From: Candidatus Dadabacteria bacterium RIFCSPHIGHO2_12_FULL_53_21 | GTDB taxonomy: Bacteria > Desulfobacterota_D > UBA1144 > Nemesobacterales > UBA2774 | DNA length: 19,194 bases | Reading direction: 5' to 3' | NCBI GenBank assembly: GCA_001775255.1 | Contig: MFCJ01000002.1 | Span: 1 to 19,194, forward strand | Part shown: positions 16,751 to 19,194 of the stretch, one piece after another | Position numbering within the stretch: position 1 is the stretch's first letter | How the letters are laid out: the number at the start of each line of letters is the position of its first letter | Notes under the pieces: model-generated | Databases searched by the model: none | Told to the model about the DNA's origin: nothing | Seen by the model: the letters and a program-made list of their open reading frames with translations, nothing else | Position numbers and translations under genes: made by a program

Positions 16751-16772
16751 ATTCCCGACACCGATCGGGAAT
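16751..16772. repeat. REP-like palindrome 2
   Basis: ATTCCCGA (16751-16758) and TCGGGAAT (16765-16772) form an 8-bp stem with a 6-nt loop, in the familiar GTCATTCCCG...GGGAATCCA context. Confidence 0.65.
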
Positions 16773-16784
16773 CCATTTGTAGTC

Positions 16785-16805
16785 ATCCTGAACTAGATTC
16801 AGGAT
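16785..16805. repeat. REP-like palindrome 3
   Basis: ATCCTGAA (16785-16792) and TTCAGGAT (16798-16805) form an 8-bp stem with a 5-nt loop, in the familiar GTCATCCTGAA...TTCAGGATCTCA context. Confidence 0.65.
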
Positions 16806-16834
16806 CTCATCTTTTCCTGTAGTCCCCCAACCGT

Positions 16835-16895
16835 TTCCGACAATGCGACAGATGCGACACGTATATACCCCTGCGGATCTGTCGGAATGTCGGAA
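16835..16895. repeat. 61-bp palindromic element, outer copy
   Basis: The arms TTCCGACAATGCGACA (16835-16850) and TGTCGGAATGTCGGAA (16880-16895) pair at 14 of 16 positions around a 29-nt loop. The right arm is a tandem TGTCGGAA. A second element with the same 16-29-16 layout lies at 18126-18186. The right half of this copy matches the reverse complement of that copy at about 31 of 34 bases. It begins 8 bp beyond the toxin stop codon. Confidence 0.8.
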
Positions 16896-16902
16896 AGTCT
16901 AA

Positions 16903-17361
16903 TTAGTATTGATCTACCGGTAGTTTTAATGGGTTTAAACTAACTTTTTGAATCTTACCATCTCCCCTTCGCACTCTTACAATGTATGGGGGGACAGCTT
17001 CTTTAATATGCTTTTTAATCAATCCCATGCCTGATTTTAATATTTCTAGTTGTGTTGAGGAAGACATGTTTCCGTTTGTCAAACATAACATACGAGCTTT
17101 ATGGATTATAACCGACTTGATTTCTAATGCTCGACTACGAATTTTTTTATCATTAGTGATAATTATATATCCCTTTTTTGAAACTTCTTCTATCCAGACA
17201 TTGTCATCCTCATTATGCTTGAATAATGCATGATGTGGGATGACTGAACAACCAATATCCCTCAACCCATTTAGAACAGTAGGATTGTCAATTGTTCTAT
17301 CTAGAAAGAAAGTCGGCTCAGGCAGCCTTGAGGTAGTATCCTCCGACTCGTATGGCTTCAT
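16903..17361 (-). CDS. VapC45-like PIN-domain toxin
   Basis: A 152-residue protein with the layout of the VapC45 PIN-like family, putative ribonucleases of type II toxin-antitoxin systems. Acidic positions fit a PIN active site: Asp21 in FFLDR, the Glu-Asp-Asp cluster at 51-53 before NVWIEEV, and Asp71 in IIITNDKKIR. The C-terminus PPYIVRV (about 124-130) matches the family ending PPFI. The ATG at 17361 lies inside the antitoxin gene, a 44-nt overlap typical of coupled translation. Its base composition is much more AT-rich than the rest of the window, pointing to horizontal acquisition. Bracketed with its partner by 61-bp palindromes. Toxicity is inferred from family only. Confidence 0.87.
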   Translation of the reverse strand: MKPYESEDTTSRLPEPTFFLDRTIDNPTVLNGLRDIGCSVIPHHALFKHNEDDNVWIEEVSKKGYIIITNDKKIRSRALEIKSVIIHKARMLCLTNGNMSSSTQLEILKSGMGLIKKHIKEAVPPYIVRVRRGDGKIQKVSLNPLKLPVDQY

Positions 17362-18004
17362 CTAGTTCTTCTGAAGTAATATGATATTCCTCTTTTAGTA
17401 AATCGTGTGAGTCACCTGCCCAATATCTCTCACTGATAATCTCTACGGGGACACTTATGCGCTCCAATATCGGACGTCCGAAGCAGATTTTTGGGTTGAT
17501 AGTGACGTGCATAGGAGTTTTGGTATCTTCCTTATCTAGCCTAGTGAAAGGATAGAATTTCGAAGGTAAACCGTTATGAGCGTATTCAATCCTTTTTAGG
17601 TATGTCTCCACGAAGTCAAATGCTTTTTGGCCGCCTTTTGAAAGATCGTATAATCCTCCCAAATGTTTGAGAAAGAGATGGACACCGTCTGTATCGAATC
17701 TATGTTCTGCAAGTGGATGTTCAGATTTTAGTTCTCGTTTTATGAATTCAATGGCTGGTCTCACATTTTGCATAGGTATATGAAATTTCCGTCTTATTGA
17801 GGCCAAGACATATAACTCAACTAGATTAATGAATGATAGCCTAGGCGGAGTTCTCTGAGCAATTTCTATTAATGGTTTATAAGTCTTACGTCCTACTGCC
17901 CAGTCGTGGATTGTAGTTGCGGGAACTTTAAATACGTAAATATGTAGTTGTGCTTCTTGTAATGTGTAGCAAGGGTCATTGTAGACATCTATCGTGATAC
18001 CCAT
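17318..18004 (-). CDS. VapB45-like antitoxin (MerR-like HTH + DUF433)
   Basis: A 228-residue protein with two parts. The N-terminus (YTLQEAQLH...ATTIHDWAVGR, about 13-39) resembles the MerR-like helix-turn-helix of VapB45-type antitoxins. It is followed by RLSFINLVELYVL (55-67) and HPLAEHRFDTDGVHLFL (96-112), both hallmarks of that family. Residues about 166-222 form a DUF433 domain: VTINPKICFGRP, VPVEIISERYWAGDS, EYHITSEELDEAI. It should bind its own promoter and neutralise the PIN toxin encoded next. GAGAGG lies 7 nt before the ATG. A 13-bp palindrome just upstream is a likely operator. Low GC, as for the toxin. A confident family match by motif order. Confidence 0.9.
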   Translation of the reverse strand: MGITIDVYNDPCYTLQEAQLHIYVFKVPATTIHDWAVGRKTYKPLIEIAQRTPPRLSFINLVELYVLASIRRKFHIPMQNVRPAIEFIKRELKSEHPLAEHRFDTDGVHLFLKHLGGLYDLSKGGQKAFDFVETYLKRIEYAHNGLPSKFYPFTRLDKEDTKTPMHVTINPKICFGRPILERISVPVEIISERYWAGDSHDLLKEEYHITSEELDEAIRVGGYYLKAA

Positions 18005-18020
18005 TTAGCAACCTCTCATC

Positions 18021-18033
18021 ATGATATTATCAT
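18021..18033. promoter_or_regulatory. Palindromic operator candidate of the toxin-antitoxin operon
   Basis: ATGATATTATCAT is a perfect 13-bp palindrome 16 nt upstream of the antitoxin ATG (minus strand), within an AT-rich stretch that may hold the -10 element. Autorepression by the antitoxin is the usual arrangement in type II systems. Confidence 0.5.
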
Positions 18034-18083
18034 AAATATTTTGATTTAATAGCTATAACGGATTGTGGGGATTAGTGTAATTA

Positions 18084-18109
18084 TAGCTTAAAATTGAATC
18101 TGACCCCCC
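18084..18109. other. Possible remnant of a transposon-associated end
   Basis: The stretch AATTGAATCTGACCCCCCC resembles the AATCTGACCCC-type ends I associate with REP/IS200-related elements. No transposase is present, and the match is from memory. Confidence 0.15.
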
Positions 18110-18113
18110 CCAC

Positions 18114-19194
18114 TCACTCCCCGTCTTCCGACATTCCGACAGCTCCGCGGGGGTATATGCCCTGTTGGGTTGTCGGAATGTCGGAATCGCTGACCTGGCT
18201 TATCTCATAGTACCCCTGCTTGGGCTTGGTCACCTTCCCCGCCTGGGCGAGCCTGTTCAGCGCCCTTTCGACGGTCCTCCGATCGACGTTTATCACCCGC
18301 TGAACGGCCTCGACGATCTCCCCCGCGCGGAAGGGCCCGTATGCGTCCGACAGCAGCGAGACAACGGCGTCCTGTGCGCGGTATATCAGGAACCCCGACT
18401 CGTCCCCGTTCCCCTGGGTCTCGCACGGCTCAAATCTGTCCTCCCCGGCCTTTCTGATATAGAGTTTGGTGTCCGACTGCTGGAGCCTGTTTTTCTCTAC
18501 CGACATACGGAGCGTGTCGTCCGTGAGCACGTCCACGTTTACGACGACATCCACCGCCCCCGCCATCGCGGACGCCCCTCTCCCCCTGTATACCGCCTTC
18601 CCCTCGTCGCTCTTCGTCGAGTGGTGAATCAGCAGTATCGCCGAGCCCGCCTCCTTCGCCACGCGCTTCAGCAAGCCCGCCATGTAGTTCGCCTCCGCGT
18701 TGTCGTTCTCCTTCTCCATAGCGAGCGCGCGGCTCTGTGTATCGAGCACGACGAGGTCGTACCTCTCTTCCCTGCAAAGCGTGAGAAGCTCCGTGAAATC
18801 CCTCTTGAGGTCGATCCGGTCGAGGATGTGGAGGCCGCCGGGGAGCCCGCCGCATATGAGCTCTATCTTGTGCGTTATCAGGAAATCAGGGGTCTCGAGA
18901 TCGACGTAGAGCGATTTGAGATTCTTCGAGAACGGGATGCCGAGGAAGGGCTGCCCCGTCGCGCCTAACGCGCAGATGTTGTATGCGAGGGTGCTCTTCC
19001 CCGCGCCGGGCTCGGAGTTCAGCTGCGTGATGCACTTCGGGTATATCACGTCCGCCCAGAGCGAGGGCGGCGGCTGTATGTGCCTCATCTCGGGGGCGGG
19101 GACGGGCTTAAGTCGCCTGACGCCCGCCGCTCCGTCCGCGAGCGTGAGCTCCGCGAGCGCTTCCCCTATGCGCCCCGGGTCCTCTCCCGTCCTC
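18114..19194 (-). CDS. Partial RepA-like AAA ATPase (AAA_25 family)
   Basis: The frame is open to the right edge, so the N-terminus is missing; 359 residues are visible (the last full codon begins at 19193). The internal Met at 19088 need not be the start. The core is a RecA-fold helicase/ATPase of the RepA/AAA_25 type. It has Walker A NSEPGAGKST (about 18990-19019, Ser where Gly is usual), Walker B YDLVVLDTQSRA, then AILLIHHSTKS and the YRGRGASAMAGAVD motif. A winged-helix segment (RRTVERALNRLAQAGKV) follows. Such proteins act in replication of plasmids, phages and integrative elements, often beside a primase. Its last 25 or so codons lie in a 61-bp palindrome shared with 16835-16895. Confidence 0.88.
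   Translation of the reverse strand, partial: RTGEDPGRIGEALAELTLADGAAGVRRLKPVPAPEMRHIQPPPSLWADVIYPKCITQLNSEPGAGKSTLAYNICALGATGQPFLGIPFSKNLKSLYVDLETPDFLITHKIELICGGLPGGLHILDRIDLKRDFTELLTLCREERYDLVVLDTQSRALAMEKENDNAEANYMAGLLKRVAKEAGSAILLIHHSTKSDEGKAVYRGRGASAMAGAVDVVVNVDVLTDDTLRMSVEKNRLQQSDTKLYIRKAGEDRFEPCETQGNGDESGFLIYRAQDAVVSLLSDAYGPFRAGEIVEAVQRVINVDRRTVERALNRLAQAGKVTKPKQGYYEISQVSDSDIPTTQQGIYPRGAVGMSEDGE
18126..18186. repeat. 61-bp palindromic element, inner copy inside the ATPase gene end
   Basis: TTCCGACATTCCGACA (18126-18141) and TGTCGGAATGTCGGAA (18171-18186) are perfect 16-bp inverted arms around a 29-nt loop. Each arm is a tandem 8-mer. On the minus strand it is translated as SDIPTTQQG...GMSE near the C-terminus of the ATPase. 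Confidence 0.85.

Noticed and set aside
16835..18186. Simple direct-repeat attachment sites from integration into the ATPase gene
   Set aside because: The two copies also align directly, but the inverted alignment is better (about 31 of 34 bases in one half) and no integrase is in the window, so I do not call att sites.
1..19194. tRNA or rRNA genes
   Set aside because: I saw no cloverleaf with a GTTCRA T-arm or rRNA-like segment on either strand; a tRNAscan-SE run would settle it.

Overview
This window is a moderately GC-rich bacterial chromosome segment. AGG and ATA codons are frequent, genes alternate strand in short runs, and intergenic spaces are rich in small palindromic repeats. A cyclic-di-GMP riboswitch, exported HEAT and DUF3943 proteins and an oxalate/formate-antiporter-like MFS permease suggest a Gram-negative, uncultured Desulfobacterota/Dadabacteria-like lineage. 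That placement is inference only; no rRNA or other taxonomic marker is present.

Left part (1-5207, minus strand): a partial protein that looks like a metallopeptidase fold of the M3 type with its zinc site lost, an MFS permease, and a large exported HEAT-repeat protein. A 10-bp inverted repeat lies just upstream of the permease. Divergent from these, on the plus strand, is a small coiled-coil/zinc-ribbon protein (5534-5965).

Centre (5966-12427): a class I cyclic-di-GMP (GEMM-I) riboswitch with a plausible promoter sits in the leader of a 1520-residue protein. That protein joins an N-terminal Rossmann-like domain (YELG motif) to about 24 TPR-like units. Next comes a small exported protein of unknown function, flanked on both sides by shuffled short repeats that match each other exactly but in inverted orientation.

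Right of centre (12428-16650): hisS on the minus strand, then a divergent pair on the plus strand, a GT4 glycosyltransferase and a DUF3943 outer-membrane barrel protein, both probably envelope-related.

Right end (16651-19194): four different palindromic repeats in a row, then a low-GC VapBC45-type toxin-antitoxin pair, then a partial RepA-like AAA ATPase, all on the minus strand. Two 61-bp palindromes of the same architecture (16-bp arms, 29-nt loop) bracket the toxin-antitoxin pair, and one of them encodes the C-terminal tail of the ATPase. This end looks like part of an acquired or integrated element.

The best candidates for new biology are the riboswitch-controlled Rossmann-TPR protein and the palindrome-bracketed VapBC45/ATPase junction.
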